From Pelargonium nanum (lineage: Eukaryota > Streptophyta > Magnoliopsida > Geraniales > Geraniaceae), in NCBI GenBank assembly GCA_036897485.1, contig JAYMTF010000006.1, positions 24,595 to 88,594 on the forward strand: a DNA stretch of 64,000 nt, given 5' to 3'. Of this stretch, positions 24,192-35,472 are shown piece by piece. The position numbers and the translations under genes were made by a program. The notes below the pieces were generated by a model, which saw only the letters and a list, made by a program, of their open reading frames with translations, was not told the DNA's origin and did no database searches. Numbering within the stretch: position 1 is the first letter of the stretch; each line of letters starts with the position of its first letter.

Positions 24192-25310
24192 GGTGAGCCT
24201 CGTACGATCCTCAATCGCACCAACTTTGTACTGTGAAGAAATGTGTGTTTCAATTCGATTTCTTGTGTCTTGATGATGCGTTTTGTCTAGATTTTTTGCC
24301 TGGTTATGGTTTCCGAGAAAACGCAGGAGCTTAGTTATTTGATTACTTCTATTCATTTTCATTGTGAATTTGCTTTGCTTTAATGTCAAAAAGTAAAATC
24401 TCATGATTCGTGTATTGTTGATTGTTTAAATTTCTATTACGAAATTGTAGTTGTTGAATGACACATTTGGGGAGTGAACATTGTAATTAAGTTTTTGCTT
24501 AATCTGCAGATAATTTTTTGTATGATAGGTTTCATTGTGAATTTCTTTTGTTTGGATGCTGGTTACTTCATGTATGTATATGAGGTTGTTTAGGTTTCTA
24601 TAACAAAATTTTATTTGTTGAATTATCTTGTGAGAGTAAACATTGTAATTTTGGTGTTAATGATTTTTTAAAAAATATATTAATATTATGTTATTTTTTG
24701 CTTAATCTGTAGATGGCATACTTCAAAGGAAGGGAACTTTTATTTTTTCGTATTATATACACATTCTGTCTATAAATGAGTGTACACTTTCTCTCAAAAA
24801 ACTATCCCAAAATGAGTGTCCCATTTCCTATTTTAGCTAGTTCGTTATGTATAGAATACCAATAATATCCTAAGATAGGTTATTAGAGTCCCTTGAGTTG
24901 TTAACAAGAGCACATGGGGTTATAAGGGAGAAAATCCAACCGTAGGTCCTTAACTAACTACTCGTTAATTCCTACAAAAATGGAAAAGTTGACACTCATT
25001 TTGAGACGGAGGAGGGAGTACTAACTTTCATTTTAGTTTCATTGCGGATTTCCTTTGTTTGGATGTCAAGAAAGTAAAACCTCATGATTATTTTATTGGT
25101 TAGAGGTTATTTCATGTGTGAATGAGTACTTGTTTAGGCGTCTATAGGAAAATTGTAATTGTCGATTGAATCACAGTTTTTAAGAGCAGTCTACTTTAAT
25201 TTTATGAGGCTTCAACTTTCTAATTCACATACCTTTTAATGAGAGTAAACACAGTAATTTTGGTGGTGATGATTGTTTCTAATGTTTTGTTGTTTTTGTT
25301 TAATATGTAG
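24192..25310 (+). other. Probable 5'-UTR intron of the SR-like gene, built of three repeats
   Basis: A donor-like CACAG|GTGAGCC occurs at about 24192, and TAATATGTAG|ATGGCA ends the intron at 25310. Inside, three diverged copies share TTTCATTGTGAATTT, GTCTATAGGAAAATTG-like and GTAAACATTGTAATT segments. They end in acceptor-like sites near 24510 (ATCTGCAG), 24714 (ATCTGTAG|ATGGCATA) and 25310. The 24714 site is followed by its own ATG in the same context. A degenerate Stowaway-like element lies at about 24757-25018 within it. Confidence 0.6.
24757..25018. mobile_element. Stowaway-like MITE (degraded left end)
   Basis: The right end, GACACTCATTTTGAGACGGA followed by GGAGGGAG and TA, matches Stowaway termini (CTCCCTCCGTC and TA duplication). 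The left side has the corresponding AAATGAGTGTACACTTTC, but its terminal bases have decayed. Confidence 0.6.
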
Positions 25311-28300
25311 ATGGCATATACAAGGAAAGTAAAGTGAGCTCCCAACAAACAAATAAATTTCTCATTCTAATTTGGAGTTCTGTTAGAAAGAGGTCTTTTG
25401 TTGACTTCTATTTTGGCAATGCTGTTCCCAGGTCTCCCTCACCCCGTGTCTCAGTTTCACCTGCAAGAGGTCGGCGGTCGAGGTCATTGTCAAGGTCTAG
25501 GCGGAGTCGGAGTCGGTCCAGGTGTGTACTTAATATTATATTCTTTGTTATAGAAATTTCGGTAGCCATAAACCTATATATTGTTCTTGCCGCCTTTCTA
25601 ATTTGTATCCTAGTTGTTCTAAACTTTGCCTCTTGTATCCTGGCCTAATATTTGTTCCAGGAGCAATGACGCTGTCAATGCAGACAACCCTGGGAATAAT
25701 TTGTATGTAACGGGGCTATCAACAAGAGTTACAGACACTGATCTTGAGAAGTATTTCAGTAGTAAAGGAAAGGTATGGGTTTGGTTTAGTGAAATAAATC
25801 TATGAACTCTAGGTTTTACAGGTAGTGAAGACAACTGTGTTGTAGAAATATAGTCTTGTAATTCTTGTGGATTTCTGGTAGGCAGTTTAAACAGTAATGC
25901 CGATATTATTTGTTCACTACATTGATGGATACTGAACTTAATAGGCTGTTTCTGCCAGTGACAGCTTAGAATCTTGTTAAATCTGTGTTTCAGTGAGTTG
26001 TGGAATTAGGCAGATTGCATTATCTTTTAAATGCATGGTAGTCTTCCATAGATTCCTAGCATATTATCTTAAAGCAATTTGATTACGGGTCTGTTTGTAT
26101 TTGTATTTGTATTTGTATTATACGATCAATGTACAGGAAAATGAAGATTCTGTAGATTCAGGTACCTCCTTAGCATCATTACTCATGTATTAGGTTGGGA
26201 TTCATTTGTTTTCTTAGAATATGGATTGATACCGATGTCTTTTGGCCTTTAGATAGGATGAATATAATGAGAGAATCAAGTTAAATGTGGCAGTGAGTGC
26301 TTCAAGCAGCCAGCCATATATAGGTCAAACACCTTTTAAGTAGCGTTTGGATTAAAAACATTGGAATGGGACTGATAATCAAGAATGAGGATGGGAATGA
26401 GTTTCTCGTGACCAAAGTCCTTAATCAAAACACGATGAATTGGAATCTCATTCCCATTCCGATTCTTGAAAAAAAATCTTAATCCAAACGATACCTTATT
26501 TGATCGATTTATGTTTTGTGCTGCGTTGTGTTTACTTATCTGTCTTCTAGCTGTATTTGAAAGATGCACTCAGAGTTATTAGATTAACTCAGAATAGTCT
26601 TTACGGAACCCCCGTTTTGTAACTCAATTGTGTTTAGCTATTTATTTTCATTCTGCTTCGTTCAAGTTCAACAGTTTAATAATTAAGCCATACAGGATAT
26701 TAACAATCAAGTTCCATATTCAGGTTGTGGAGTGCCATGTGGTTACAGATCCTCGCACCAAAGAATCCCGTGGGTTTGGTTTTGTTACTATGGACAATGT
26801 TGAGGATGCGAACCGTTGTATCAAACATTTGAATCGATCAGTGCTTGAAGGCCGACTAATCACTGTGGAAAAGGTATTTCTTCAATAAGATGGATCTGGA
26901 TAGTTATTCTGTGGTTGGGATGGTTTGTTTATGTGTAATTTTTCAATAAATTATAAAGTAATGTTTTCTTAAACCAAGTCGCATGATAAATTTTGGCAGC
27001 AGGTCTGCTCTGTGTAGCGTCATCAATATCACAAACTAAGCACTAAGACTAAACAGTTGCACTTACCACTTCACAACATGAGTTTTGCATTGACATTCCA
27101 AACTCATCTATTCAAATTAAAACTGCATCATCCTTATGGTATCACTTCCAAATTATCCTCGAAATGATATAGTCTTGCAATTTGTGAATCTGTGCAGGCA
27201 AAAAGGAAGTGTGGGTGGACACCTACTCCAGGCAGATATCAAGGTTTGAGAGAGAAACAAAGAGGTACGTTCAAATATCATTCACTAGTTGACGCTTTTA
27301 GTTACAAAGTGAGCTGTATCATTTAAAACTAATATGAGCCCATTGGTTGCACTGTCCATCATTTGTCAAATTTTGCTGGTTCTTGCATTATATTTCCAGG
27401 TAATAAAAATCACTCCAGTCAAACATACATGCATAATGCTAGGCCAAAGTGTTCAGTTCTTGCTCGGGTCTTCGACCTAGATTCATTAGTTTTCACAAGA
27501 AATCAATCTCTTCAAACCTATTAACCAATTTCACTTCCCTTCACTTCATAGATCACACACCCGTCATTTCTACTTGCTCTTAGGCAGCGTTTGGATTGAA
27601 CTTTTTCAGAATGAGAATGGGAGTCAAGAATAGGAATAGGAATAGGAACGAGAATGAAAATGTGAATTTCATGGCCAAAAAGTCATAATTCAAACATGAA
27701 AAATGCAAATCTCTTTCTCCTTCTTTGTTTTCATTCCTGAAATTGCTGCCTTAATACTCTTCCGGTACTAGAATAAGTGTCCACCCTTTCATTTTTTCAA
27801 AAAAAAAAAAAGGATAAATTAATTAAGATTGGGTTTTTCCCCTTGTACCCCCCGTGCTATTCTTGTAACAAATATAAGAAGATCTAAATAACTTATCTTA
27901 ATAGGGGTATTGTCAGCAATTCATATATAACTAACTAAGCCGGGACGAAGCTGTTTTAATGTTGTTTTAGTTTTCTTTTACTCTCTGTCCCGGAATTAGT
28001 GTCTTGATTTTCTTTTTGAGAAAAATTAAGAAAAATTAGTTGAATGTTGTAACTAGACCTGTCAATTCGGACCGCGGCCCTCATGCGGGCTGAGTCGAGA
28101 GAACTCATTTTGACTTTTTTCTCCACACTATTACATAATAGCATTGATAAATTACATGTTTTTCATTAAATCATATCCTTGTCTCATCAGATTCAGGAGG
28201 TAGTCGCAGAAGGTCCCGGAGTTACTCACCAAGGCCGCGAGTTCATGATAAAGACCATCACTCAAGCGATCGGAGAGAAAGATCACGGTCACCATACCGG

Positions 28301-28354
28301 AGGACAGAGGATCACTCCGACCACCGGAGGCGGCCCAGGGATAGTGGAAGATAG
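25311..28354 (+). CDS. Tra2/SR45a-like RNA-binding splicing factor
   Basis: Exons 25311-25333, 25432-25521, 25661-25772, 26724-26873, 27198-27264 and 28191-28354 give 201 residues with matching phases. Architecture: an N-terminal RS region (about 8-40, RSRSLSRSRRSRSRS), one RRM (about 48-125) with RNP2 LYVTGL and RNP1 RGFGFVTM, a linker with TPTPGRYQGL typical of transformer-2-like proteins, and a C-terminal RS/RD tail ending RRPRDSGR. Such proteins bind exonic enhancers in the nucleus and regulate alternative splicing. It resembles the short Arabidopsis Tra2-like protein (At4g35785 type) more than full-length SR45a. The start MAYTRKVK was chosen because donor AAA|GTGAGC and acceptor CCCAG|G give the family-like start; only 23 bases of coding lie in that exon. 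The stop TAG is followed directly by GTAAAA, so a 3'-UTR intron is possible. Confidence 0.85.
26339..26495. mobile_element. Tourist-like MITE in the SR-gene RRM intron
   Basis: The ends AGTAGCGTTTGGATTAA and TTAATCCAAACGATACC are inverted repeats, flanked by TTA (26336-26338) and TTA (26496-26498). A 3-bp TTA duplication with such ends fits PIF/Harbinger-type (Tourist) elements. Size 157 bp, noncoding. Confidence 0.75.
27583..27750. mobile_element. Tourist-like MITE in the SR-gene fifth intron
   Basis: The left end GGCAGCGTTTGGATTG and right end AATTGCTGCC are flanked by TTA on both sides (27580-27582 and 27751-27753). The interior repeats AATAGGAATAGGAA and resembles the copies at 26339 and 52923. 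Size 168 bp. Confidence 0.7.
27757..28012. repeat. Degraded Stowaway-like sequence
   Basis: CTCTTCCGGTACTAGAATAA with GTGTCCACC follows directly after the Tourist-like element. CTCTCTGTCCCGGAATTAGT occurs again near 27981 in the same orientation. These look like two left-end remnants of elements with CTCCCTCCGTC-type termini. Confidence 0.4.
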
Positions 28355-28663
28355 GTAAAACAAAGATATTATATGATCTCTACTCAATACTCATATTAAC
28401 TTGTTGAACTTGACATGTTTAGTTCTCTTCTGGCTTGTGGTTATAACATAGTTTCTAGCTGTCCTGTGTATTTGTTCTGTAACCTTAACACCATGTAGCT
28501 TCCTCCAGGTGATGTTTTTGTCCATTTCCTCAATGGTTGGATCCAAAAATTGAAACAACAATGACTATAGTGCTCTTGTTTACTGTTCTAGTGTATGAAC
28601 TCAAAATTAATGATTCTTAGGATTAGTTTTGGGTGGAGAGTTTCCCAAAAGGGTCCCCACAGG

Positions 28664-28872
28664 TAGAGAGGTGGCATTTTCGGGTTCGTGATAAAGCCTT
28701 ACCCGATCCAACCTGAAAGAGTTTTGGGTTCATTCGGGTCAAATTTCACTTTTCAGGCATGAAATGTGTTAATTCGCGTTGTTGCCCGGTCTAATCCAAC
28801 TCGAAAGTTGGTTGGATCAGATCAAATCAGATTTCAGGTGCCCACAGATTCGAGTCCAAAATGCTGACTCTG
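28664..28872. mobile_element. hAT-like MITE
   Basis: The ends TAGAGAGGTGGCATTTTCGGG and CCAAAATGCTGACTCTG are inverted family termini. The interior has CCCGATCCAACC and ATTCGGGTC motifs. The flanking 8 bases match at only four positions, so the duplication has decayed. Confidence 0.6.
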
Positions 28873-29494
28873 CCCTTGGCATTTATATATTATATACTAT
28901 ATGTATTATAATTTGACTAACTTTGGTTAAATTTAATATTGATGATAAAATTCAATTAAATAAATAATAGTCTTCATAGCATAGCTAATCACTTTCATTT
29001 GATTTCTGTCAACGACAAGAATCTTTGTGTTTGTCCATGAAAAGTCAACAGTAATAAAATATCAAGATTTATTACGATTTGGTATTCAGAAACAGAATCG
29101 TGAGCGAGCGAGCACTGTAAAATCTACTGTTCACCGGATACTCCAGAGGAGCTACGCCCCTTGTGGGGTCACAGGGGAGTAGTAGTGGGCCCTACGAACG
29201 GAGTGCGCTCCAGCTGAGCGGACTTGAAATCAAAATTCAAATTTGGTTATTGTTTTTATATTTATAGATAAAAATGAAAAAAAGTGAATAATAAGTAAAA
29301 TTTCTCTGGGAGGAAACAGTTTGGTTTGGTATCTTTTAAATGGTACTACAATTGGCTTTGTTAGGATAAGATCCGACAGCTGTGTCCCTGACACGTGTAA
29401 GTCATTCTCTCTGTGGGACCGGTTGCTTCCTTCTTCGGCTCGGCTTTTCTGCCTCTCTTCAATAGTTATGTCAATTATTCTTAAATAGATACAC

Positions 29495-29763
29495 TAAAAG
29501 CCGACAATTTGAATCTGAACTCAATGTTTATCTGAAGCTCGATTTTGCTTTAAGACTCGTACCTCAATCCGTAAATGGTCGAGTTAGGGTTGACTTCACC
29601 GTCTAAATTCGGGTTGGATTAAAGACGGTTCAGTTTAATCCACAAAGTCAATATCTTTTGTGGTTAAAATCTGAAAGTCGATCCTAATCCGACCAAACCG
29701 AAAACTCTATTGTGTTAGGGTTCAACGACCACAACCCGACTGACCTTAAATTTACAAGCTCTG
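29495..29763. mobile_element. hAT-like MITE, diverged
   Basis: The left end TAAAAGCCGACAATTTGAA and right end TTAAATTTACAAGCTCTG are diverged family termini. GGGTTGGATTAAAGAC and TCCGACCAAACC motifs lie inside. No target-site duplication is seen. Confidence 0.45.
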
Positions 29764-30461
29764 CGTTTAAACGCTATAATTAAATAGATAATGTTGACGC
29801 GACACGATTGACACCAACAAAATTTAACATATTATGCATTTTAAAATTTACGCGTTTGATATAACACAATTCAATACGTATGTTACGTTCTTAAAATTAA
29901 TTTATAACTATATCCTTGAATGTTTGTGTTGTGCATGTTATAACATATCTGATTAATCATGAACACGTTTTGTTCTATGTAAGGGTTTATGTGCAATATT
30001 AGTATTTTTAATAGTGTAAATTAAGATTAAACAAATAATATTTTGTTTATTTTTTTATCCCATAAATATATATATATAATTCACCAATAAATGTCTACTA
30101 ATGGGCTTATAAATATATGAAATATTTCAAATTTAATTCAAACAAAGTCAAATAGATGGAATAAGTACAAGATAAATATTAAAAATAAATAGGAAAGAGA
30201 CCATCCATAGTTTTGTACTTTTTTTTTCAATGTTTATTGAGTACCAAAAAGTTTGGTTTGACTTTTTTTGTACTCTCAATTTGATATAAAAAAATCCACC
30301 AACAAAAAGAATCTAAATTGTTTGTTTAAGTATTATTAGAATTGATAATTTATTTTAATTTTTTTGATAATTTTATTTCAATTTTTTTATTACTTATAAT
30401 TAGAGTCTTTCCACAAGTGTAAGTGTGTGACTAGTGTTTCTAAACAAGACCTTAGATTATT

Positions 30462-30857
30462 GGAAAAAGTGCCAATTTAGTCCCTAAACTATCCAGAACG
30501 TGTCATTTTCGTCCATGAACTATCAAACGAGCCAATTTGGTCCATAGGTTATTCAAACATGCCAATTTAATCCAAACGATTTCAGAATCGAGCCAAATCA
30601 GGACATTCGTCAAATACATTGACGGAATCCGTTAAGTGCGCTGACGTGACATTTTTATTTTTTTTGCCACGTAAGCGAACTTAACGGATTCCGTCAGGGT
30701 ATTTAACGAAATGTCCTGAATCGACACGCTTTTTGAAATACTTTGGACTAATTTGGCTCGTTCTGTTAACCCTATAGATTAATACCGCACGTTTGATAGT
30801 TCAGAGACGAAAATAACACGATTTTGATAGTTTAAGAACTATTTTGACACTTTTTCC
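30462..30857. mobile_element. Mutator-like foldback MITE (396 bp)
   Basis: The ends GGAAAAAGTGCCAATTTAGT and ...TTTTGACACTTTTTCC are inverted repeats extending into TCCCTAAACTATC / GATAGTTTAAGAAC. A perfect 9-bp direct repeat TAGATTATT flanks it at 30453-30461 and 30858-30866, the duplication length of Mutator-like elements. The centre holds a second inverted pair (TTGACGGAATCCGTTAAG and CTTAACGGATTCCGTCA). It codes for nothing and lies just upstream of the AFR gene leader. Confidence 0.85.
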
Positions 30858-30884
30858 TAGATTATTAGTAGTACAAAAAGAAAG

Positions 30885-31260
30885 CCAGCCCAGCAGGCCC
30901 AAGCCAAGCCCAGCTCAATCCCAAGCCCAAGCCACATTCGAGACCCACGCGCGCCACAGAAACCGTGACCGGCTATTACCGGTAAAAGAAAACAGAGGAG
31001 TGGCCGTACGGCACATGGCAGGTCGTTTCCATGGCAGTTGGTAAGCATTTACTGCTCTCTCTCTCTCTCTCTCTCTCTCTCTGCTTTTGGTTTCAGAGAT
31101 TTTTTCAACCTCAAAAGCTGTGCACTGCACTGCACATTTCACACTCTCACTCCATATAATCGCTCGCCATCTTCTTCTTCTTCTCCAGATCGGTCTCAAT
31201 CTTCACCAATCCACAATCGCTCGCATTTTCTAGCTCATCACTTTCTCTGCAGGTACTGTT
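30885..31260 (+). promoter_or_regulatory. AFR gene promoter and 5' leader
   Basis: Dense AGCCCA/GGCCCA motifs (about 30888-30945) resemble plant site II elements. A (CT)n tract at about 31055-31082 and pyrimidine-rich leader follow. GCAG|GTACTG near 31254 is a probable donor of a 5'-UTR intron that ends before the coding exon at 32756. Confidence 0.5.
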
Positions 31261-32755
31261 TCTGAACTCGATTCGCTCTGCATTTTTCTTCTTTTTCTAC
31301 AAATTCACGCTCTCTTGGCCGTACTTGAATATTTCCTGCTCTTTTTGATTTTTTTTTTAATTTTTTTGTGAATTTGATTTCTGTTGAATGTTTGATTTGC
31401 ATGTTTGTTTTGTTTGAGTTTTGGAAATTTGAATACGATTCGCTCTGCATTTTTCTTCTCTTTAGAGAGCTCCCGGTTCTCTCAATTCACGCTCTCTGTT
31501 CTCGTTCTGCTACTTGAATTTCTCATGCTCTCTTTATTTTTTTTTTTTCGATTTGAAAAGATGATTTTTGGTGAATAATTGATTTGCATGTTGGTTTTGT
31601 TTGAATGCTAAATTGAAATTGCTTATTTGGTTGCTTCTTCGTATTTTGGATAATCTGGATTGTTCGTAAAAGGAATTTACTGCTAATTTTAGCAACTCGC
31701 TTCGCTCTGCTTTTTATTATTTTTTCTACAGATTTTTTTCCCTCTCAATTCATTCTCTCTGCTCTCGTGCTGTGCTTTTTTACACGGCCGTACATTAATT
31801 TTCTCTCTTTTTTCCAATTTGATTTCTGGTGAATATTTGATTTGCATGTTTAGTTTATTTGAGCTTCGTTATTGTTTTTGATCGGCAGTTGGAATGCTGA
31901 ACTGCGATTGCTTACTTGCTTGATTCTTCTTGTTTTTTGATTATCTGGAGAGTTTGGAAAAGGAATTGTGAATTTACTGCTAATTTGAGCAAATTTGTTC
32001 TTTTGTTTTGCTTTGCCTTTTGGTGTCCGAGAAAACAGAGGGAAAGTGAAACCTTTCTAAACCTTTTTGATTAATTAGCTGATTTAATTTTGAAATTGAT
32101 TTTTTTTCCTAAAGTTCGATTGGTTTTTCGTTTTCCTCCATTTTCTCGCCAGCCAAACAAGATTTTAGGTTCCAATAAACTGATAATATGAAAGTCTGGG
32201 AAGAAATTGAAGTGACTCAACGTGAAGGCACTGTGTTTGTGTGGTGACGTCACTATGGAAGCTTAATTATGAGCATCCTTTTGATCTGAATCAACAGTGC
32301 CCTCATTTATTTATTGTGATCAATCTAAAACCTGTGAATCAGGGAAATTGCATTCATCACCTACCTAAAATTATATTCCTCTCAAAGCTTAAAAATCACT
32401 CTTCCTTATCTCTCTTGATCAGCTAATGGCTATGGAAATTTTTATTTTTTGCACCTTTAATGTTACTTTGCTTTTTCTTTTTTCCTGCTTCAGGGATTAC
32501 AGAAGGGTCATATTCTCTTTTTTTGTCTTGTTCTTGGAAGGACCCATGGCTTCCCTTTTTGCCAATACTGTGAAGATCAGTTAGGGAATGAGATGGGATT
32601 ATTTTAAGGAAATATGAGCAGAACCCAATAGTTTTCAGACAAATAGACACTGTTCATTTGAATTACTTATTGGGTTTTGTCTAGTTGAGAGGTTGCATGG
32701 TGTTGGCAGTGGAGGAAGTTAAGAATTGGAAGTTTTGAAATTGTTCTTCTCATTG
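31261..32755 (+). other. Probable 5'-UTR intron of the AFR gene
   Basis: T-rich sequence with no gene. Several similar segments (TTTGATTTGCATGTT with TTCGCTCTGC and CTCTCTGTTCTCGT) recur at about 31270-31400, 31430-31600 and 31690-31870, indicating an old internal triplication. GTTGGCAG near 32703-32710 is a likely acceptor just upstream of the start codon. Confidence 0.5.
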
Positions 32756-35472
32756 ATGTTAAGTGGATTAAACAAAATGATGGAGGCTGAGCTATGTTCA
32801 TCTCGAGTTTTGTCGCCTTTTCCGGCTTTTCGTGAAGAGAGTGGTGATGAGGAGCTGTCTGTTCTACCCAGGCACACCAAAGTGATTGTCACAGGAAATA
32901 ACCGAACCAAGTCTGTTCTGGTGGGATTGCAAGGGGTGGTCAAGAAGGCAGTAGGACTTGGTGGTTGGCATTGGCTGGGATTTTCTAATTCCTGGCCTGC
33001 CTCCTTTATTTTATTTAAGTTTACTCCTTCACTGGTTGATTATTGATTTCTTGTGAGAATATTAGTTGATTGTGTAGCTATTTATATTTTGCTTTTTTTT
33101 TTCTTTGATCTGTTATATTCTCTATCTAACCTCATTGATTCTCCCTTTTTTTTTAAACAAATGATTTTTTTTCACTGCAGTTTCTTTTTTTCCCTTATTA
33201 ATTATTTTAAGAATTTGGGTGTTTCCTATCTTTTCTCCTAAAAACTAGCATCCACCAATCAATTTATGGAAGAAGAAATCTGAGCCAATCTTACTGATAT
33301 ATAAAGCCTGTACTAGGGTTTTAGGTTCTTAGGGTTTATAAAGGTTATTTGCCTGCAAGGTTGGGTGGAGAAGAAGCTTCTACATGTTATATTTTGGCAT
33401 TTTGTGTTTGCCATGGCTGAAAATATAGAAAAGGTGGGACAAATCATACTGCTACTTGCATATAAGTATGGAATATATGAGCCATTTTGCATGTAGAACC
33501 TATAAAATAATATCTTACCTCCCCCAAAAAAATTATTTGAGAGAGAAGTATTTGTTTTATAGATGATGCAACAAAATACATGCTAATTATAGGTTTGGTT
33601 ATTCTGAAGTTCAATTGTTTAAATCTCCCTTAGTTGCTTCGTGTATCCTCTGTTTATGAATAAGTTGGATCATGATCTCTTTATTTAATCATAAACTAAA
33701 ATTGGACACATCTATGAGAACACTATTATGTTTTGGCATGCACATGAACAAAAACTTGCTGGAGGCTTCTTTGATTATGTTTTGACATGCACATGCTGTA
33801 CTTGCCAGATTCATGGTTGAAACCATTATGTCTTGACATGCACATACAGGAACTTGTTGGAGGCATCTTTGAGACTATTATGTTTTGACACGCACATACT
33901 AACTTGCCAGATGCATTGTTGAGACCGTTGTGTCATAACCTGCATGCACATATACACTTGTTGGATGTATCTTTGAGACTATTGTGTTTTGACATGCAAG
34001 GTTCTAAAAAACGGGGTTGAGGTTAAGTTGCAGAGGAATGCATTGAGTGTGTTGGAACCCCCGACAGGGAACGAAGAGGATGATGATCTTGACAACTCTA
34101 GCAGTAGTTCTGACATGGGCGAAAAAGACAATAATTTTTGTAAGTTGCAGTGTTTTACACCCGAAACAATAATTTTTGTTGCTTGCAACGACATGAACTC
34201 ATTGAAAAAATCCCTTATTCTTCGTTTTTTACTGTTTTTCTTTGACAGCCAGTAGTCTCGAGTTCCATAAATTTAGCAAACCAAGAGTTCGGCACACAAA
34301 GCCTTGGGACACATCTGCAGCAGCAAAATTAACAAATCGTAGCAGTTTCAGAGACGTCCAATCCATCATTCACTCACCTCAAACGGTATGAAACTTTGAG
34401 TTCAAAGAATACATGTAGCTTCAACGATTGTACTTTTTTTGTGAGAGTAAAATCTGTATGGATTGCTTGATTTTATACGCTCCTTTGCTTATGATCATGC
34501 TCTTTTGAGCGACGTTTAGATTTGTACTAGTTAGCATGCAATTGTTGACACATAATATGCATATTATTTGAACTGTGTCGGCACAACCACAAAAAATAAG
34601 TGTCATGATAAGCTACTGCAATACTGATATATTTCATGATGCCGTGTGATCAACAGAAGGTGAATTTATCAAAACTAGGAACTGAATCACTATGGCGATA
34701 TTGCAAGCACTTCAACCTTGTGAGTATGCTAACTCCTCTGCATGTCTATTGCACCTCTTTACTTGTACATTAGTAAATTTGTTTATTGACTTCACTGCCT
34801 TGCAAATTTGAATCGCAGCCATGTATTCATTCTAATCCATCACGGGAGAGAATGCTCAGTGCAGTGCAACGGCATTTTGCATCCCAGGTCTCTCCTCTCT
34901 CTCACACACACACTCACACACAAACATATCGTATATGTCATAGTATAAAGTTAATATTGGACCTTTAACTATCCGTTTAAGTTTTTAGTTGATTTGGTCA
35001 TGTACTCGGTATCAGAGCCTTCTAGACCTAAAGGTCACATGTGTAACTTGCATGTAAGGGGACGTGTTAGAGTATAAAGCCTAATACTGAGCATTCAATT
35101 ATCATTTTAAGCTTTTAGTCTTCAGTTGATCCTTTACTGTATACACAAACATATAGTATATGTAACAGTATAAAGTTAATATTAAGTTTATGATTGAGTT
35201 GGTCATTTACACGGTATCAGAGCTACTCAGACCTAGAGGTCACAAATTTATCTTGCACGTAAAGAGACGTGTCACGAGCATTCAACTATTAGTTTAAGCT
35301 TTTAGTTCAGTTGATCCTTTACCGTATACATGTCTCTAACGTGTTACGTTGAATTTGTTTGATACAGCAGCAACTGGATGAACTACAAGTGATCTCGGAA
35401 TTCATTAAGAAAGCGAAGAAGGTCAAAACTGCGAGCGCGTACATGCAACGAGGTGGGAACTCTGATGAATGA
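32756..35472 (+). CDS. SAP30-like Sin3/HDAC complex subunit (AFR1/AFR2 type)
   Basis: Exons 32756-32977 (or -33034), 34001-34139, 34249-34385, 34657-34719, 34819-34887 and 35371-35472 give 243 residues, or 262 with the longer first exon. N-terminal half: acidic SGDEELSVLPRHTKVIVTGN and VLVGLQGVVKKAVGLGGWHW as in plant AFR proteins. C-terminal SAP30 Sin3-binding domain (about 175-235) with LSKLGTESLWRYCKHFNL and QLDELQVISEFIKKAK. In Arabidopsis AFR1/AFR2 act with histone deacetylases to repress FT. Anomaly: the conserved exon 1 end is followed by GG, not GT, so normal splicing needs a noncanonical donor or a shift. Intron 5 ends in a tandem CAGCAG acceptor, adding or omitting one Gln. The ATG at 32756 is the first in the open frame; 32777 is an alternative. 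Confidence 0.85.
33715..34000 (+). repeat. Minisatellite (about 50-57 bp units) ending at an AFR splice acceptor
   Basis: Six imperfect copies of GAGACTATTATGTTTTGACATGCACATAC-type sequence with CTTGTTGGAGGCATCTTT follow each other near 33717, 33771, 33820, 33871, 33921 and 33974. The last copy changes from GCACAT to GCAAG and supplies the acceptor of AFR exon 2 (34001). Confidence 0.75.
34945..35335. repeat. Duplicated segment with GGTATCAGAGC motifs in AFR intron 5
   Basis: Two copies, about 34945-35135 and 35158-35335, share TATAAAGTTAATATT, CGGTATCAGAGC, AGACCTARAGGTCACA and AAGCTTTTAGT. GGTATCAGAGC is the initiator-tRNA-Met-complementary motif used by plant retroelements, and the following AGGTCACA is B-box-like. 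This suggests a retroelement or SINE-like origin, but no full element is present. Confidence 0.5.

Larger units (their letters stand above)
28355..30461. other. Intergenic with MITE remnants
   Basis: The 3' flank of the SR-like gene is followed by repeat sequence. Two hAT-like elements are listed separately (28664-28872 and 29495-29763). A GC-richer segment at 29100-29450 contains GACACGTGTAAG (an ABRE/G-box-like site near 29388) but no gene on either strand. The rest is AT-rich. Confidence 0.45.

Noticed and set aside
30844-31450. Several overlapping frames upstream of AFR
   Set aside because: Their Ser/Arg/Pro bias comes from CT repeats and site II motifs in a leader region; no conserved protein.
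34945-35335. GGTATCAGAGC motifs considered as LTR retrotransposon primer-binding sites
   Set aside because: No LTR lies upstream and no gag-pol downstream; the copies are only duplicated short segments.
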